A stretch of 64,000 nucleotides of DNA, taken from Oceanobacter kriegii DSM 6294 (GTDB lineage Bacteria > Pseudomonadota > Gammaproteobacteria > Pseudomonadales > Oceanobacteraceae). Positions 10,162 through 22,687 of this stretch are shown here, piece by piece. The stretch covers positions 186,001-250,000 of the forward strand of contig NZ_AUGV01000004.1 in assembly GCF_000422845.1 (NCBI RefSeq). Direction: 5' to 3'. The notes under the pieces were generated by a model. It saw only the letters and a list, made by a program, of their open reading frames with translations. It was not told the origin of the DNA and did no database searches. Positions within the stretch are counted from its first letter, which is position 1, and each line of letters begins with the position of its first letter. The position numbers and the translations under genes are program-made.

Positions 10162-11328
10162 TTATTCGCCAGCAGCTGCTGCAACAACTTTCTTGGCAGC
10201 GCCTGCCAGGTCGGTGTCGGCAATGATGTTCAGACCAGATTCAGACAGAACCTTGGTGCCCAGTTCAGCGTTGTTACCCTGCAGACGAACAACAACAGGA
10301 ACTTCAACACCCACTTCCTTAACAGCGCCGATAACGCCTTCTGCGATCATGTCACAACGTACGATACCGCCGAAGATGTTGATGAATACGGCTTTAACAG
10401 CGTCGTCGGACAGAATGATCTTGAACGCTTCAACAACGCGTTCCTTGGTAGCGCCGCCACCAACGTCCAGGAAGTTTGCAGGGTTACCACCGTGCAGCTT
10501 CACGATATCCATGGTACCCATGGCCAGACCAGCACCGTTAACCATGCAGCCGATGTCACCATCCAGCGCTACGTAGTTCAGTTCCCACTGAGCAGCGTGA
10601 GCTTCACGAGCATCTTCCTGGGAAGGATCGTGCATCTCTTGCAGGTCTTTGTGACGGTAAACAGCGTTGCTGTCGATACCGATCTTGGCGTCCAGACAGT
10701 GCAGGTTACCTTCTGGAGTGATTACCAGCGGGTTGATTTCCAGCAGCGCCAGGTCTTTGTCCTGGAACAGTTTCGCCAGACCCATGAAGATCTTGGTGAA
10801 CTGCTTGATCTGGTCACCTTGCAGACCCAGCTTGAAAGCCAGATCGCGAGCCTGGTATGGCTGAGCGCCAACCAGTGGATCAACAGTTGCTTTCAGAATC
10901 TTTTCTGGAGTTTCTTCAGCAACTTTCTCGATCTCAACACCACCTTCAGTAGAGGCCATGAAGACGATACGACGAGTGGAACGGTCAACAACCGCACCCA
11001 GATACAGTTCCTGATCAATATCAGTGCAGCTCTCAACCAGAATACGGCTTACAGGCTGGCCTTTTTCGTCAGTCTGGTAAGTAACCAGGTTTTTGCCCAG
11101 CCACTGCTCAGCAAATGCCTTGATTTCTTCTTTGGAGTCAACCAGCTTAACGCCACCTGCCTTACCACGGCCACCGGCGTGCACCTGGGCTTTAACAACC
11201 CACTTGTCACCACCGATTTCGTCAGCCGCTGCTGCCGCTTCTTCTGCAGTCTTGGCTGCCACACCCTTGGATACTGGCAGACCGTACTGAGCAAAAAGCT
11301 GTTTACCCTGATATTCGTGAAGGTTCAT
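10162..11328 (-). CDS. sucC: Succinyl-CoA ligase (ADP-forming) subunit beta
   Basis: Beta subunit of succinyl-CoA synthetase with an ATP-grasp fold, 388 residues. [22 protein letters not shown] is the family start. [17 protein letters not shown] binds the nucleotide, and [11 protein letters not shown] is the contact region for the phosphohistidine. It is the first gene of sucCD and is preceded by a 150-base spacer with an lpdA terminator-like hairpin, so it may have its own promoter. A GGACG ribosome site lies before the ATG. Confidence 0.98.
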   Translation of the reverse strand: MNLHEYQGKQLFAQYGLPVSKGVAAKTAEEAAAAADEIGGDKWVVKAQVHAGGRGKAGGVKLVDSKEEIKAFAEQWLGKNLVTYQTDEKGQPVSRILVESCTDIDQELYLGAVVDRSTRRIVFMASTEGGVEIEKVAEETPEKILKATVDPLVGAQPYQARDLAFKLGLQGDQIKQFTKIFMGLAKLFQDKDLALLEINPLVITPEGNLHCLDAKIGIDSNAVYRHKDLQEMHDPSQEDAREAHAAQWELNYVALDGDIGCMVNGAGLAMGTMDIVKLHGGNPANFLDVGGGATKERVVEAFKIILSDDAVKAVFINIFGGIVRCDMIAEGVIGAVKEVGVEVPVVVRLQGNNAELGTKVLSESGLNIIADTDLAGAAKKVVAAAAGE

Positions 11329-11439
11329 CGCTTTCGTCCTGTTTCTTTTGTTTGTCGAGGATTACCCGACAGCCTGTGTTAACTGAACAACCTTTATGGG
11401 GTACGCAAAAAACACTCTGCGTTGAAGTTCAGCAATATA

Positions 11440-11464
11440 AGCAAAGGCCCGGTCTAGCCGGGCC
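11440..11464 (-). terminator. GC-rich hairpin after lpdA
   Basis: Stem GGCCCGG / CCGGGCC with a five-base loop right behind the lpdA stop; on the minus strand a short T-rich stretch follows. It probably makes sucCD expression partly independent of sucAB-lpdA. Confidence 0.6.
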
Positions 11465-11481
11465 ATTGTTTTTATCGGATC

Positions 11482-12930
<1,449 letters not shown>

Positions 12931-12942
12931 TTAAAAGTCCGA

Positions 12943-14142
12943 TTAAACGTCCAGCAGCATACGTGCAGGGTCTTCCAGCAGGTCCTTGATGGTTACCAGG
13001 AACTGAACCGCTTCCTTACCATCGATCATGCGGTGATCGTATGACAATGCCAGATACATCATTGGCAGGATCTCAACCTTGCCATTCACCGCCATAGGAC
13101 GCTCCTGAATCTTGTGCATACCCATAATTGCGGTCTGCGGTGGGTTCAGGATTGGGGTAGACATCAGGGAACCGAACACACCACCGTTGGTGATAGTGAA
13201 GGTACCGCCCTGCATGTCTTCCATGCCCAACTTGCCATCACGGCCACGTTTGGCGAAGTCACCAATAGTGCCTTCGATTTCAGCCAGGCCCATGCTGTCG
13301 GTATCGCGCAGAACAGGAACAACCAGACCCCGGTCGGTAGATACGGCAACACCGATATCCTGATAACCGTGGTAAACCATGTCGTTACCGTCGATAGACG
13401 CGTTAACTGCTGGGAAACGCTTGAGCGCTTCAGTGGCAGCTTTAACGAAGAAAGACATGAAGCCCAGCTTGACGCCATGTACTTTTTCGAACTGCTCTTT
13501 ATAGGTTTTACGCAGTTCCATTACTGGCTTCATGTTGACTTCGTTGTACGTAGTCAGCATGGCTGCGTTTTGTTGTGCATCCACCAGGCGCTTGGCGATG
13601 GTGGCGCGCAGACGAGTCATTGGGACGCGTTTTTCAACGCGCTCGCCTGCTGGAACGGCAGCAACAGGTGCTGCGGCAGGAGCCGGAGCAGCCGCTGGCT
13701 TGGCGCCGTTCTTGATATGGTTCTGTACATCTTCCTTGGTCACGCGACCGCCTTTGCCAGTGCCTTTGACTGCAGACAGGGCAACACCCTTCTCTTCAGC
13801 CAGCTTGCGAGCAGCCGGATTAACCAGGGAATCATCATCAGACGCAGCTGGTGCGGCTTCGGCAGCCGGTGCAGCTTCAGCGGCAGGCGCTGCAGCAGCA
13901 ACGTCGCCTTCAACAAATACAGCCAGAACTTCGTCGCTCAGGACAACGTCGTCAGCGTTTTTGAAGATTTCTTTCAGGGTGCCGTTAGCAGGAGCCACAA
14001 CTTCCAACACAACCTTGTCGGTTTCAATATCAACCAGCAGTTCATCACGTTCTACTGGTTCACCTGGCTGCTTGTGCCAGGTAGCGACGGTACCGTCTGC
14101 AACGGACTCAGGAAAAGTCGGGGCCTTGATTTCGATGCTCAT
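12943..14142 (-). CDS. sucB: Dihydrolipoyllysine succinyltransferase (E2o)
   Basis: Core of the 2-oxoglutarate dehydrogenase complex. Residues 1-77 form one lipoyl domain with the lipoylated lysine in ETDKVVLEV. Residues 85-105 are an Ala/Pro/Glu-rich linker, residues 107-145 the E1/E3-binding domain ([13 protein letters not shown]...), followed by a second Ala/Pro linker. The 230-residue catalytic domain ends with the active-site histidine in [16 protein letters not shown]. At 399 aa with a single lipoyl domain it is typical of E2o rather than pyruvate dehydrogenase E2. Confidence 0.97.
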   Translation of the reverse strand: MSIEIKAPTFPESVADGTVATWHKQPGEPVERDELLVDIETDKVVLEVVAPANGTLKEIFKNADDVVLSDEVLAVFVEGDVAAAAPAAEAAPAAEAAPAASDDDSLVNPAARKLAEEKGVALSAVKGTGKGGRVTKEDVQNHIKNGAKPAAAPAPAAAPVAAVPAGERVEKRVPMTRLRATIAKRLVDAQQNAAMLTTYNEVNMKPVMELRKTYKEQFEKVHGVKLGFMSFFVKAATEALKRFPAVNASIDGNDMVYHGYQDIGVAVSTDRGLVVPVLRDTDSMGLAEIEGTIGDFAKRGRDGKLGMEDMQGGTFTITNGGVFGSLMSTPILNPPQTAIMGMHKIQERPMAVNGKVEILPMMYLALSYDHRMIDGKEAVQFLVTIKDLLEDPARMLLDV

Positions 14143-14168
14143 TATTTTTTCCTTAGGTGTTCCTGCTA

Positions 14169-17006
14169 TTAGCCCTGAATGTCCAGAGCGTCTGTGATGT
14201 ATTCTTCAAGCTGCTGCAAGTGCAGAGCCATGTAACCAGCGGCCGGAGATGCTGCTGCCGCGCGGCCTGCGTATTGCAGCTCCACGTCGAGGCCGACGGA
14301 GCTGATTGCACGCTCCATGTAATGGTTGCTGCTGTACCAGGCACCCATGTTTTTCGGCTCTTCCTGTACCCAGTAGATCTCTTTCAGGTTGGTGTACTTG
14401 GCCAACTCTGCTTCAAGATCGTCGTGTGGGAACGGATACAGCTGTTCAATACGAACGATGGCGATGTCATTGATTTCTTCGGCACGACGACGTTCCAACA
14501 GATCGTAGTAGACCTTGCCGGAACACATCAGTACACGGCGTACTGCTGCCGGATCCAGATCATCCTGCTCACTGATCACGGTCTGGAAGCTGCCTTCAGC
14601 CAGTTCTTCCAGGGTGCTGGTAGCCAGCTTGTGACGCAGCAAGCTCTTAGGTGACATAACCACCATTGGCTTACGCAGTGGACGAATCACCTGACGACGC
14701 AGCATGTGGTACACCTGAGCCGGTGTGGAAGGAACACAGATTTGTACGTTGTGTTCAGCACACAGTTGCAGGTAACGCTCCAGGCGAGCAGAAGAGTGCT
14801 CAGGGCCCTGACCTTCATAGCCGTGTGGCAGCAACATGGTCAGACCACACAGGCGGCCCCACTTGCTTTCACCGGAGGAAATGAACTGGTCGAATACCAC
14901 CTGGGCACCGTTGGCGAAATCACCAAACTGGGCTTCCCAGATCACCAGCGCGTTTGGCGTGGTGGTGGCGTAACCGTATTCAAATGCCAGTACCGCTTCT
15001 TCAGACAGCAGCGAGTCGTAGATGGCCACGTCTGGCTGGTCTTCTTTCAGATTGGCCAGAGGCACGAATGTGCTGGCGTCTTTCTGGTTGTGCAGTACCG
15101 CATGACGGTGAGAGAAGGTACCACGACCCACATCCTGACCGGTCAGACGGACCTGGTGACCTTCGTCGACCAGAGTGGCGTATGCCATGGTCTCGGCGAA
15201 GCCCCAGTTGATTGGCGTCGCACCGGCAGCCATGCGGCCACGGTCTTCCAGAATCTTGCCAACCTGACGCTGAATCGCGAAACCTTCTGGAGTTTCCAGC
15301 AGTTTGTTAGCCAGTTCCTGCAGACGGCCCAGATCGAAGGTGGTGTCTGCCTTGGCAGTCCAGCCGTGACCCAGGTAAGGGGTCCAGTCGACGAACATTT
15401 CAGAGTTTGGCTCTTTCACCAGACTCTTCACAACGTGCTGACCGGCATCCAGAGCACTACGGTACTCTTCTTCCAGCGCCTTGACGCCTTCCGCAGAGAT
15501 TGCACCCTCTTCTACCAGCTTGGCAGCGTATTGCTCACGAGTGGTCTTTTGCTTCTTGATCTGAGCGTACATCAGCGGCTGGGTGCCGGATGGCTCATCT
15601 GCTTCGTTGTGACCACGACGACGGTAACAAACCAGGTCGATCACAACGTCTTTCTTGAACTCGCGACGGTAGTCAGCAGCCACCTGGGCTACAAACAGAA
15701 CCGCTTCAGGATCATCGCCATTCACATGCAGGATTGGCGCTTCGATCATTTTCGCAACGTCAGTACAGTATTCGGTAGAACGCACATCAACACGCTTGGA
15801 GGTGGTAAAACCTACCTGGTTGTTGATCACGACACGAACGGTACCGCCAGTCTTGTAAGCACGAGTCTGGGACATCTGGAAGGTTTCCATCACCACGCCC
15901 TGACCTGCGAATGCAGAGTCACCGTGCAGGGTGATTGGTACAACCTTCTCGCCAGTGTTGTCTTCACGACGATCCTGACGGGCGCGCACAGAACCCTCAA
16001 CCACTGGAGACACAATTTCCAGGTGGGACGGGTTAAATGCCATGGCCAGGTGCACTTCGCCGCCAGAGGTCATCACGTTGGAAGAGAAACCCTGGTGGTA
16101 CTTCACGTCGCCGTGGTGCTTGTATTCCGCCTTGCCATCGAATTCGTCGAACAAATCAGAAGGCTTTTTACCCAGGGTGTTGATCAGGGTATTCAGACGA
16201 CCACGGTGGGCCATACCGATGACGATTTCCTTGGCGCCGTAGGAACCAAAGCGCTGGATCAGTTCGTCCATCAGTGGAATCAGGGACTCACCGCCTTCCA
16301 GACCGAAACGCTTGACGCCCGGGTAACGGGAACCCAGATATTTTTCCAGACCTTCAGCTGCGGTCAGACGCTCCAGCAGGTGCATTTTGACGTCGCCACT
16401 GAATTTCGGATGAGAGCGGGCACTCTCCAGACGCTGTTGGAACCAACGCTGTTCTGCGGTGTTCACGATGTGCATGAACTCAGCACCAATCGTTCCGCAG
16501 TAGGTGGCTTCCAGCGCATCAATGATTTCTTTCAGCGTCGCTTCTTCCTGACCGATGAACAGGGTGCCACATTGGAAGGTGGTATCCAGATCAGCTTTGG
16601 AGAGGCCATGGAAGTGGAGGTCGAGATCAGGAACAGACTCACGAGCCATCAAGTTAAGTGGGTCCAGCTTGGCCTGTTGGTGACCGCGGCCGCGGTAGGC
16701 ATTAATCAGCTGGAGAACCTGCACCTGTTTGCGCTCATGTTCGGTGCTGACACTGCTGGCCGCTACCGGACGGGCACGATGCTGGTTTTTGGAAATGAGC
16801 AGAAACTGTTCACGAATCGGCTTATGGGGAGTGTCGACGGTAACGCTTTCGTCGGCTCGCGGGAGTTGGTCAAAATAGCTGCGCCATTTCTCGGAAACCT
16901 CACTAGGATCCCGGAGATAGGCTTCATAGAGCTCTTCTATGTAAGCAAGACTTCCACCATCAAGATGGGAGGTGCTCCATAGCTGCTCCATTGTCTGCTC
17001 GTGCAT
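14169..17006 (-). CDS. sucA: 2-oxoglutarate dehydrogenase E1 component
   Basis: Thiamine-diphosphate-dependent decarboxylase of 2-oxoglutarate that passes the succinyl group to SucB. The 945 residues start with the conserved [26 protein letters not shown] region. They contain [33 protein letters not shown] (ThDP/Mg site), and [23 protein letters not shown] in the C-terminal domain. Two start codons five residues apart exist; the upstream one (17006) has an AGGG site nine bases away. A 281-base spacer separates it from sdhB, so it may have an extra promoter. Confidence 0.97.
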   Translation of the reverse strand: MHEQTMEQLWSTSHLDGGSLAYIEELYEAYLRDPSEVSEKWRSYFDQLPRADESVTVDTPHKPIREQFLLISKNQHRARPVAASSVSTEHERKQVQVLQLINAYRGRGHQQAKLDPLNLMARESVPDLDLHFHGLSKADLDTTFQCGTLFIGQEEATLKEIIDALEATYCGTIGAEFMHIVNTAEQRWFQQRLESARSHPKFSGDVKMHLLERLTAAEGLEKYLGSRYPGVKRFGLEGGESLIPLMDELIQRFGSYGAKEIVIGMAHRGRLNTLINTLGKKPSDLFDEFDGKAEYKHHGDVKYHQGFSSNVMTSGGEVHLAMAFNPSHLEIVSPVVEGSVRARQDRREDNTGEKVVPITLHGDSAFAGQGVVMETFQMSQTRAYKTGGTVRVVINNQVGFTTSKRVDVRSTEYCTDVAKMIEAPILHVNGDDPEAVLFVAQVAADYRREFKKDVVIDLVCYRRRGHNEADEPSGTQPLMYAQIKKQKTTREQYAAKLVEEGAISAEGVKALEEEYRSALDAGQHVVKSLVKEPNSEMFVDWTPYLGHGWTAKADTTFDLGRLQELANKLLETPEGFAIQRQVGKILEDRGRMAAGATPINWGFAETMAYATLVDEGHQVRLTGQDVGRGTFSHRHAVLHNQKDASTFVPLANLKEDQPDVAIYDSLLSEEAVLAFEYGYATTTPNALVIWEAQFGDFANGAQVVFDQFISSGESKWGRLCGLTMLLPHGYEGQGPEHSSARLERYLQLCAEHNVQICVPSTPAQVYHMLRRQVIRPLRKPMVVMSPKSLLRHKLATSTLEELAEGSFQTVISEQDDLDPAAVRRVLMCSGKVYYDLLERRRAEEINDIAIVRIEQLYPFPHDDLEAELAKYTNLKEIYWVQEEPKNMGAWYSSNHYMERAISSVGLDVELQYAGRAAAASPAAGYMALHLQQLEEYITDALDIQG

Positions 17007-17250
17007 GTACGATCACCCTGTTCCTGAAATATTGGGGACGATCACCCACAGAGATGGCTGCGCCGACTCTAGCAATGCGAGGCAAGTAGAGGGCCGACTG
17101 GTTAAGTCGCAAGGCCTCTGAGGTGAAACAGGAATACCCTGTTGATCCCTCAATGTCGTTTTTTACTTATGTACACGCGCCTTGTAAGCGCGAGGTTGCG
17201 CGATTTTTTACGAAAACGAGCTGTGTGTCCAGCCCACTTACGTCTATACA

Positions 17251-17273
17251 GAACCCCTGAAACACAGGGGTTC
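17251..17273 (-). terminator. Strong hairpin in the sdhB-sucA spacer
   Basis: Perfect nine-base-pair stem GAACCCCTG / CAGGGGTTC with a five-base loop, 14 bases past the sdhB stop. The T content after it on the minus strand is modest, so it may be a weak terminator or an RNA-stabilising or processing structure. Confidence 0.5.
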
Positions 17274-17287
17274 CGATAGTTTGCAGA

Positions 17288-17998
17288 TTAAATCTGCTGA
17301 TTCAACAGCATATTACGAATATGGCCGATTGCCCTTGTCGGATTCAGACCTTTAGGACAAACGTTCACACAGTTCATAATGCCGCGGCAACGGAACACAC
17401 TGAATGGATCAGACAGATCCGTCAGACGCTCTGCTGTGGTGGTGTCACGGCTGTCCGCCAGGAAGCGGTAAGCCTGCAACAGACCGGATGGGCCGACGAA
17501 CTTGTCAGGGTTCCACCAGAATGAAGGACACGCGGTCGAACAACATGCACACAGGATACACTCGTACAGGCCATCCAGCTTCTCACGGTCTTCAGGAGAC
17601 TGCAGACGCTCAATAGCAGGTGCTGGCGTATCGTTCTGCAAGTACGGTTTGATGCGCTCGTACTGCTTGTAGAACATGGACATATCAATGACCAGGTCAC
17701 GGATCACTGGCATGCCAGGCAGAGGACGCAGCACCAGTTTGTCCATTTTGCCCTTGGTGGCTTCAGAGATCGGAGTGATACAGGCCAGGCCGTTCTTGCC
17801 GTTGATGTTCATACCGTCAGAGCCACAAACACCCTCACGGCAGGAACGACGGTAAGCAAAACCGGTATCCTGTTCTTTCACCAGAGCCAGAACATCCAGA
17901 ACCATCACATCTTTACCACCAGGGATATCGATGTTGTAGTCCTGCATGTATGGCGCAGAATCCTTCTCTGGGTTGTAGCGATAGACACTTACTAACAT
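17288..17998 (-). CDS. sdhB: Succinate dehydrogenase iron-sulfur subunit
   Basis: Carries electrons from SdhA to the membrane quinone site through three Fe-S clusters. In 236 residues the [2Fe-2S] cysteines are in CREGVCGSDGMNINGKNGLAC, and those for the [4Fe-4S] and [3Fe-4S] clusters are in CILCACCSTACPSFWWNP and CRGIMNCVNVCPKGLNP. It is the last gene of sdhCDAB and follows sdhA by 13 bases. Confidence 0.98.
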   Translation of the reverse strand: MLVSVYRYNPEKDSAPYMQDYNIDIPGGKDVMVLDVLALVKEQDTGFAYRRSCREGVCGSDGMNINGKNGLACITPISEATKGKMDKLVLRPLPGMPVIRDLVIDMSMFYKQYERIKPYLQNDTPAPAIERLQSPEDREKLDGLYECILCACCSTACPSFWWNPDKFVGPSGLLQAYRFLADSRDTTTAERLTDLSDPFSVFRCRGIMNCVNVCPKGLNPTRAIGHIRNMLLNQQI

Positions 17999-18011
17999 TG
18001 CATACCTCCCA

Positions 18012-19784
18012 TTAATAGGTACGGATTTTCGGTGGGAACGCTTCGACAGTCTTCGGAGCGAAGTTTACAGCGCGCTTGCCAACAGACTTGGTCTGAGGGA
18101 AGTACAGAGAGTGGCACAGCCAGTTCTCGTCATCACGCTCAGTGTAGTCATTACGGGCATGAGCACCACGGGACTCCTTACGCTCTACCGCCGCAACCGC
18201 TGTTGCGTAGGCAGTTTCAAACAGGTTGTCCAGTTCCAGTGCTTCAATACGTGCTGTGTTGAACGCACCGCTCTTGTCGTCCAGAACCGTGTTCTTAACG
18301 CGCTCGCCGATTTCGTCCAGCATCTTCAGACCCTTCTCCATGGAAGGACCTTCACGGAATACACCGAAATAGAGCTGCATGGTCTTCTGCAGTTCCGCAC
18401 GAACGTCAGCAACACTCTCACCAGTGGAGCTGTTATTCAGACGGTTCAGACGGGACATGGCGCGATCGATGTCTTCCTGAGACACCTCAGCACCTTCGAA
18501 ACCGTCTTTGAAGCTCTGTTCAACCTGCAGACCAACGGCACGACCGAATACCACCAGGTCGAGCAGTGAGTTACCACCCAGACGGTTGGCGCCGTGTACC
18601 GATACACAAGCGATCTCACCAGCAGCGTACAGGCCATCAACCACCTGATCGTTGCCTTCTGCATCAACAGTCAGCGCCTGACCACCGATATTGGTCGGAA
18701 CACCACCCATCATGTAGTGACAGGTTGGAACAACCGGAATTGGCACTTTCACAGGGTCCGCGTGAGCGAAGGTACGGGACAGTTCCAGAATACCTGGCAG
18801 CTTGGCGTTAAGGGTTTCTTCACCCAGGTGATCCAGCTTCAGGAATACGTGGTCACCGTTTTCACCACAGCCACGGCCTTCCAGAATTTCCAGAACCATG
18901 GAACGGGCAACAACGTCACGACCCGCAAGGTCTTTGGCGTTTGGAGCGTAACGCTCCATGAAACGTTCGCCGTCCTTGTTGATGAGGTAACCACCCTCAC
19001 CACGACAGCCTTCAGTAACCAGTACACCCGCGCCGGCGATACCGGTTGGGTGGAACTGCCACATTTCCATATCCTGCATTGGAACACCGGCACGCAGTGC
19101 CATACCCACACCGTCACCGGTGTTGATCAATGCGTTGGTAGTGGACTGGTAGATACGACCCGCACCACCAGTAGCCAGTACGGTTGCCTTGGCTTTGATG
19201 TATACGGTTTCACCAGTCTCGATGCAGATAGCAATAACGCCCGCTACCTGACCCTTGGCGTTTTTCACCAGATCAACGGCGTACCATTCGTTCAGGAAGG
19301 TAGTACCGCCTTTCAGGTTACCCTGATACAGGGCGTGCAGCAGCGCGTGACCGGTACGGTCAGCAGCAGCACAGGTACGAGCGGCCTGGCCACCCTTACC
19401 GAAATCCTTGGACTGACCACCGAAAGGACGCTGGTAGATACGGCCGTTTTCGAAACGGGAGAATGGCAGACCCATGTGCTCCAGTTCGAATACAGCCTGA
19501 GGACCTACGGAACACATGTATTCGATAGCGTCCTGGTCACCGATGTAATCGGAACCCTTAACGGTATCGTACATGTGCCAACGCCAATCATCGTTCGGAT
19601 CAGCAGACGCGATCGCACAGGTAATACCGCCCTGGGCGGATACTGTGTGGGAACGGGTCGGGAATACTTTGGTCACACAAGCGGTTTTGATGCCGGCTTC
19701 GGTCAACTGCAGCGCTGCACGCATACCAGCACCGCCACCACCAATTACGATGGCATCAAAGGACAATGTTCTGATAGATGACAT
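18012..19784 (-). CDS. sdhA: Succinate dehydrogenase flavoprotein subunit
   Basis: Catalytic subunit that oxidises succinate to fumarate. The 590 residues hold the FAD-binding [17 protein letters not shown] near the N-terminus, the histidine used for covalent FAD attachment in [12 protein letters not shown], and the active-site region with [11 protein letters not shown] and the C-terminal [14 protein letters not shown]. It has the normal length and follows sdhD directly. Confidence 0.98.
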   Translation of the reverse strand: MSSIRTLSFDAIVIGGGGAGMRAALQLTEAGIKTACVTKVFPTRSHTVSAQGGITCAIASADPNDDWRWHMYDTVKGSDYIGDQDAIEYMCSVGPQAVFELEHMGLPFSRFENGRIYQRPFGGQSKDFGKGGQAARTCAAADRTGHALLHALYQGNLKGGTTFLNEWYAVDLVKNAKGQVAGVIAICIETGETVYIKAKATVLATGGAGRIYQSTTNALINTGDGVGMALRAGVPMQDMEMWQFHPTGIAGAGVLVTEGCRGEGGYLINKDGERFMERYAPNAKDLAGRDVVARSMVLEILEGRGCGENGDHVFLKLDHLGEETLNAKLPGILELSRTFAHADPVKVPIPVVPTCHYMMGGVPTNIGGQALTVDAEGNDQVVDGLYAAGEIACVSVHGANRLGGNSLLDLVVFGRAVGLQVEQSFKDGFEGAEVSQEDIDRAMSRLNRLNNSSTGESVADVRAELQKTMQLYFGVFREGPSMEKGLKMLDEIGERVKNTVLDDKSGAFNTARIEALELDNLFETAYATAVAAVERKESRGAHARNDYTERDDENWLCHSLYFPQTKSVGKRAVNFAPKTVEAFPPKIRTY

Positions 19785-19787
19785 AAC

Positions 19788-20135
19788 TTACACGCTCCAG
19801 AGGATATCGATACCCCAAACGAGGTAAACAAACAGAAAACCTGCACACACCAACTGGAATACGGTACGAACGCCAGCGTTTTTCAGGTAGTCAGTTGAGA
19901 TGGTCCACATGCCTACCCAGGCGTGGGCACAAATCGAAATCAGAGCAGCCAGACTGAATACTTTCATCCAGGTCTGGGAGAACAGGCCCTGCCACTGGCC
20001 GTAGGTCAGATCCGGCGTTGCCACCAGAAAGCCCACCAGGAACAGAGTGTAAAGGGCAAGAACGACAGCAGTCAGGCGCTGGACGATCCAATCATACAGG
20101 CCACTGCGGCCCAGGTTTGTGACACTTGTTACCAT
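19788..20135 (-). CDS. sdhD: Succinate dehydrogenase membrane anchor subunit
   Basis: A 115-residue protein with three transmembrane helices that, with SdhC, holds heme b and the ubiquinone site. It starts MVTSVTNLGRSGLYDWIVQRLTAV, the family start, with CAGGAG upstream. A TTG two codons earlier is possible but less likely. The gene overlaps the end of sdhC by a few bases, indicating translational coupling. The conserved histidine for heme ligation lies in CAHAWVGMW, and the D-Y of the quinone region follows. Confidence 0.95.
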   Translation of the reverse strand: MVTSVTNLGRSGLYDWIVQRLTAVVLALYTLFLVGFLVATPDLTYGQWQGLFSQTWMKVFSLAALISICAHAWVGMWTISTDYLKNAGVRTVFQLVCAGFLFVYLVWGIDILWSV

Positions 20136-20503
20136 ACCCAAACTCCTGCCAGTACGATTACAACTACGCCCAGTACCAGAGTAATCATGGCACCAGTACG
20201 TCCGCTTTCTTTGGTTTCACCAATTCCCATGTCCATCAACAGGTGTTTGATACCTGCCACAAAGTGGTAACCAAGGGCGGAAACAATGCCCCAGGTGATG
20301 AACTTGACCAATCCATTATCAAAAGCACTCATCAGGCTTTCGAAGCCTTGTTCAGATTCCAGCGAGGTCGCAAGTGCAGTCAGCATGAAGGCAACAGCGA
20401 AAAACAGGATGAAACCGGAGATACGGTGAATAATGGACGCTTTGGCGGGAAGTGGGAGCTCAATAGTAGAAAGATCTAGGTTTGTAGGTCTATTGCTATT
20501 CAC
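20129..20503 (-). CDS. sdhC: Succinate dehydrogenase cytochrome b556 subunit
   Basis: A 124-residue membrane protein with three helices. The start is a GTG: the translated VNSNRPTNLDLSTIELPLPAKASIIHRISG aligns with the known N-terminal pattern RPVNLDL...SILHRISG, so the unusual start codon is supported by family conservation. The heme histidine lies in the HFVAGIKHLLMD segment. It is the first gene of the sdh operon, about 110 bases downstream of a strong -10 box. Confidence 0.95.
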   Translation of the reverse strand: MNSNRPTNLDLSTIELPLPAKASIIHRISGFILFFAVAFMLTALATSLESEQGFESLMSAFDNGLVKFITWGIVSALGYHFVAGIKHLLMDMGIGETKESGRTGAMITLVLGVVVIVLAGVWVW

Positions 20504-20621
20504 GGCTCTTTACACTCTCTTATGGGCTTGTTCTGCCGTCTGACGCAGCAGGGCAAGCGCGGGCTCAAGAAGACGACCGTAGTCGTGTACAAGGTTTGCA
20601 CAAGTTTTACGGCCGCGACAA

Positions 20622-20650
20622 ATTATAGTCACGCACCGACCCTTTTACAA
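20622..20650 (-). promoter_or_regulatory. sdhC (sdh-suc block) promoter
   Basis: On the minus strand TTGTAA and a perfect TATAAT are spaced by 17 bases, giving a predicted start near 20614. It lies in the 372-base spacer 20504-20875, back to back with the gltA promoter, so the two TCA-cycle units share a control region. Confidence 0.7.
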
Positions 20651-20781
20651 ACACTTCAGACACCCTGAAACCGCTTCTCTACTACTATCGTATAAATAGA
20701 CTGGATTTATGAATGCCAATGTTTCCGGGAATACACGGATATATGCCACAATGAACAACATATATGCTCGGAGGTCAGTAA

Positions 20782-20809
20782 TTGACAAAGCTGCTTCAGA
20801 ACCTATAGT
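20782..20809 (+). promoter_or_regulatory. gltA promoter
   Basis: A consensus TTGACA at 20782-20787 and TATAGT at 20804-20809 with 16-base spacing. The predicted start near 20816 gives a 60-base leader before the gltA ATG, which has an AGGAGG ribosome site. Confidence 0.75.
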
Positions 20810-20875
20810 AAACGCCCTTAATTAGAGGTAACGCCTTAATAATTGGGCTTAATTTGAACAGCAGGAGGCCTATCC

Positions 20876-22153
20876 ATGGCTGACAAAAAAGCAATACTAA
20901 CAGTCGACGGCATCGAAGAATCCCTGGAACTCCCGGTGTATGAAGGCACCCTGGGACAGGACGTAGTCGATGTTCGTAGCCTGACTGGCAAAGGCCTGTT
21001 TACTTATGATCCCGGCTTCGTTTCCACTGCGGCAACCGAATCCAAGATCACCTATATCGACGGCGCCAAGGGTGTATTGCTGCACCGCGGCTACCCGATT
21101 GAACAGCTGGCAGAGAAATCCGACTACCTGGAAACCTGCTACCTGTTGCTGCACGGCGAACTGCCAACCGCAGAACAGAAGGCTACATTTGTAAGCACCA
21201 TCAAGAACCACACCATGGTTCATGAGCAGCTGAGCCACTTCTTCAACGGTTTCCGTCGTGACGCACACCCAATGGCCATCATGTGTGGTGTTGTGGGCGC
21301 CTTGTCCGCGTTCTACCACGACTCACTGGACATTCACGATGAAAACCACCGTGTCATCTCCGCTCACCGTCTGATTGCCAAGATGCCTACTCTGGCCGCC
21401 ATGGTTTACAAGTACTCCATTGGCCAGCCATTCATGTACCCACGCAATGACCTGAGCTACGGCGAAAACTTCCTTCACATGATGTTCAACACCCCATGTG
21501 AAGAGAAAGAAATCAGCCCGGTTCTGGCCAAGGCAATGGATCGCATCTTCCTGTTGCACGCCGACCACGAACAGAACGCTTCCACGTCTACCGTTCGTCT
21601 GGCTGGCTCTACCGGTGCCAACCCGTTCGCCTGTATTGCCGCAGGTATTGCCGCCCTGTGGGGTCCTGCTCACGGTGGTGCTAACGAAGCCGTACTGGTG
21701 ATGCTGAACGAGATTGGTGACGAATCCAACATCGACAAGTTCATCGCCAAAGCCAAGGACAAGGACGATCCGTTCCGCCTGATGGGCTTCGGTCACCGTG
21801 TTTACAAGAACTTCGACCCACGCGCCAAGGTTATGAAGCAGACCTGCGACGAAGTTCTGGCTGAACTGGGCATGGAAAACGATCCACTGCTGAAGATCGC
21901 CATGAAACTGGAAAAAATTGCGACAGAAGACGAGTACTTCGTTAAACGCGGCCTGTACCCGAACGTCGATTTCTACTCCGGTATCATCCTGAAAGCCATC
22001 GGTATCCCGACCGAGCTGTTCACCGTGATCTTTGCTACCGGCCGTACTCCAGGCTGGATTGCACACTGGAATGAAATGATCAGCGGCGACTACCGCATCG
22101 GCCGTCCACGCCAGCTGTACACCGGTCACACCAAGCGTGACTACCCGGGCTAA
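20876..22153 (+). CDS. gltA: Citrate synthase (hexameric type)
   Basis: Condenses oxaloacetate and acetyl-CoA to citrate. The 425 residues match the type II NADH-sensitive hexameric form of gram-negative bacteria. The catalytic residues are in [15 protein letters not shown] (His), [11 protein letters not shown] (His) and PNVDFYSGI (Asp), and [15 protein letters not shown] is conserved. It is divergent from sdhC, with a readable promoter. Confidence 0.98.
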   Translation: MADKKAILTVDGIEESLELPVYEGTLGQDVVDVRSLTGKGLFTYDPGFVSTAATESKITYIDGAKGVLLHRGYPIEQLAEKSDYLETCYLLLHGELPTAEQKATFVSTIKNHTMVHEQLSHFFNGFRRDAHPMAIMCGVVGALSAFYHDSLDIHDENHRVISAHRLIAKMPTLAAMVYKYSIGQPFMYPRNDLSYGENFLHMMFNTPCEEKEISPVLAKAMDRIFLLHADHEQNASTSTVRLAGSTGANPFACIAAGIAALWGPAHGGANEAVLVMLNEIGDESNIDKFIAKAKDKDDPFRLMGFGHRVYKNFDPRAKVMKQTCDEVLAELGMENDPLLKIAMKLEKIATEDEYFVKRGLYPNVDFYSGIILKAIGIPTELFTVIFATGRTPGWIAHWNEMISGDYRIGRPRQLYTGHTKRDYPG

Positions 22154-22166
22154 TATCCGGTAATAA

Positions 22167-22198
22167 ATAAAAAAGCCGCTATTCAGCGGCTTTTTTAT
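22167..22198 (+). terminator. Terminator after gltA
   Basis: AAAAGCCGCT / AGCGGCTTTT stem with the four-base loop ATTC, followed by a T run, 13 bases after the stop codon. Confidence 0.9.
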
Positions 22199-22482
22199 TG
22201 CCCCAGGAAAACATATCCAGGCAAATCAAAAACAAATACCCGGCGCATTTTATGAATATCCACCGAGGTTATATTCAAAATAAACACAGAATATATTTAT
22301 CCTTTAGTCATATATTTTTGATCGCAAAACAACCAATGTCCACATTGGCGCAATTCACAAAACACACCCTCCAATATGCCGAACCTCATATCCCGCTAAC
22401 GTAAATGTGTCGCATTCCACCCAAAATAAATAAGCCATAAAATGAATCACAATGCCTTTCAGACACCTAACAAGGAGGCCAC

Positions 22483-22659
22483 CTGACTCAACAATTTGAC
22501 TATCTGCAGCCAGAACCTCCAGCCATGCCTGACCACACCACTCGCCCCTTCGATCTGCCAGCCTGCAACAAGCCCAAAGAACCTGCATTTACCCCCAACG
22601 TCAGAGGCACAAAAAATAACGCCAAAACACAGCAAAAACAGCCAGTTGATCTAGAGTAA
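22483..22659 (+). CDS. Possible small gene with a CTG start (58 codons), unknown
   Basis: An AAGGAGG ribosome site at 22472-22478 is followed four bases later by CTG and an open frame of 58 codons, ending TAA 28 bases before the CheZ-like gene. The product would start (M/L)TQQFDYLQPEPP and be Pro-, Lys- and Gln-rich with no membrane segment. The ideal ribosome site has no other start codon at a fitting distance: an in-frame ATG lies 14 codons inside. CTG starts are rare, so this could instead be a decayed gene or chance. The rest of the 22200-22680 spacer is AT-rich with nothing recognisable. Confidence 0.3.
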   Translation: MTQQFDYLQPEPPAMPDHTTRPFDLPACNKPKEPAFTPNVRGTKNNAKTQQKQPVDLE

Positions 22660-22687
22660 AAAGATAGCTTCAGCCAGGATTTTTACC

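Noticed and set aside
9412-11382. A 656-codon open frame opposite sucC and sucD
   Set aside because: Shadow of highly biased TCA genes; no ribosome site and no recognisable domain.
14706-16982. A 758-codon open frame opposite sucA
   Set aside because: Same reason: sucA is complete with all motifs on the other strand.
20504-20875. A possible tRNA or small RNA gene in the sdhC-gltA spacer
   Set aside because: No cloverleaf or CCA end seen; the space is explained by two divergent promoters and leaders.
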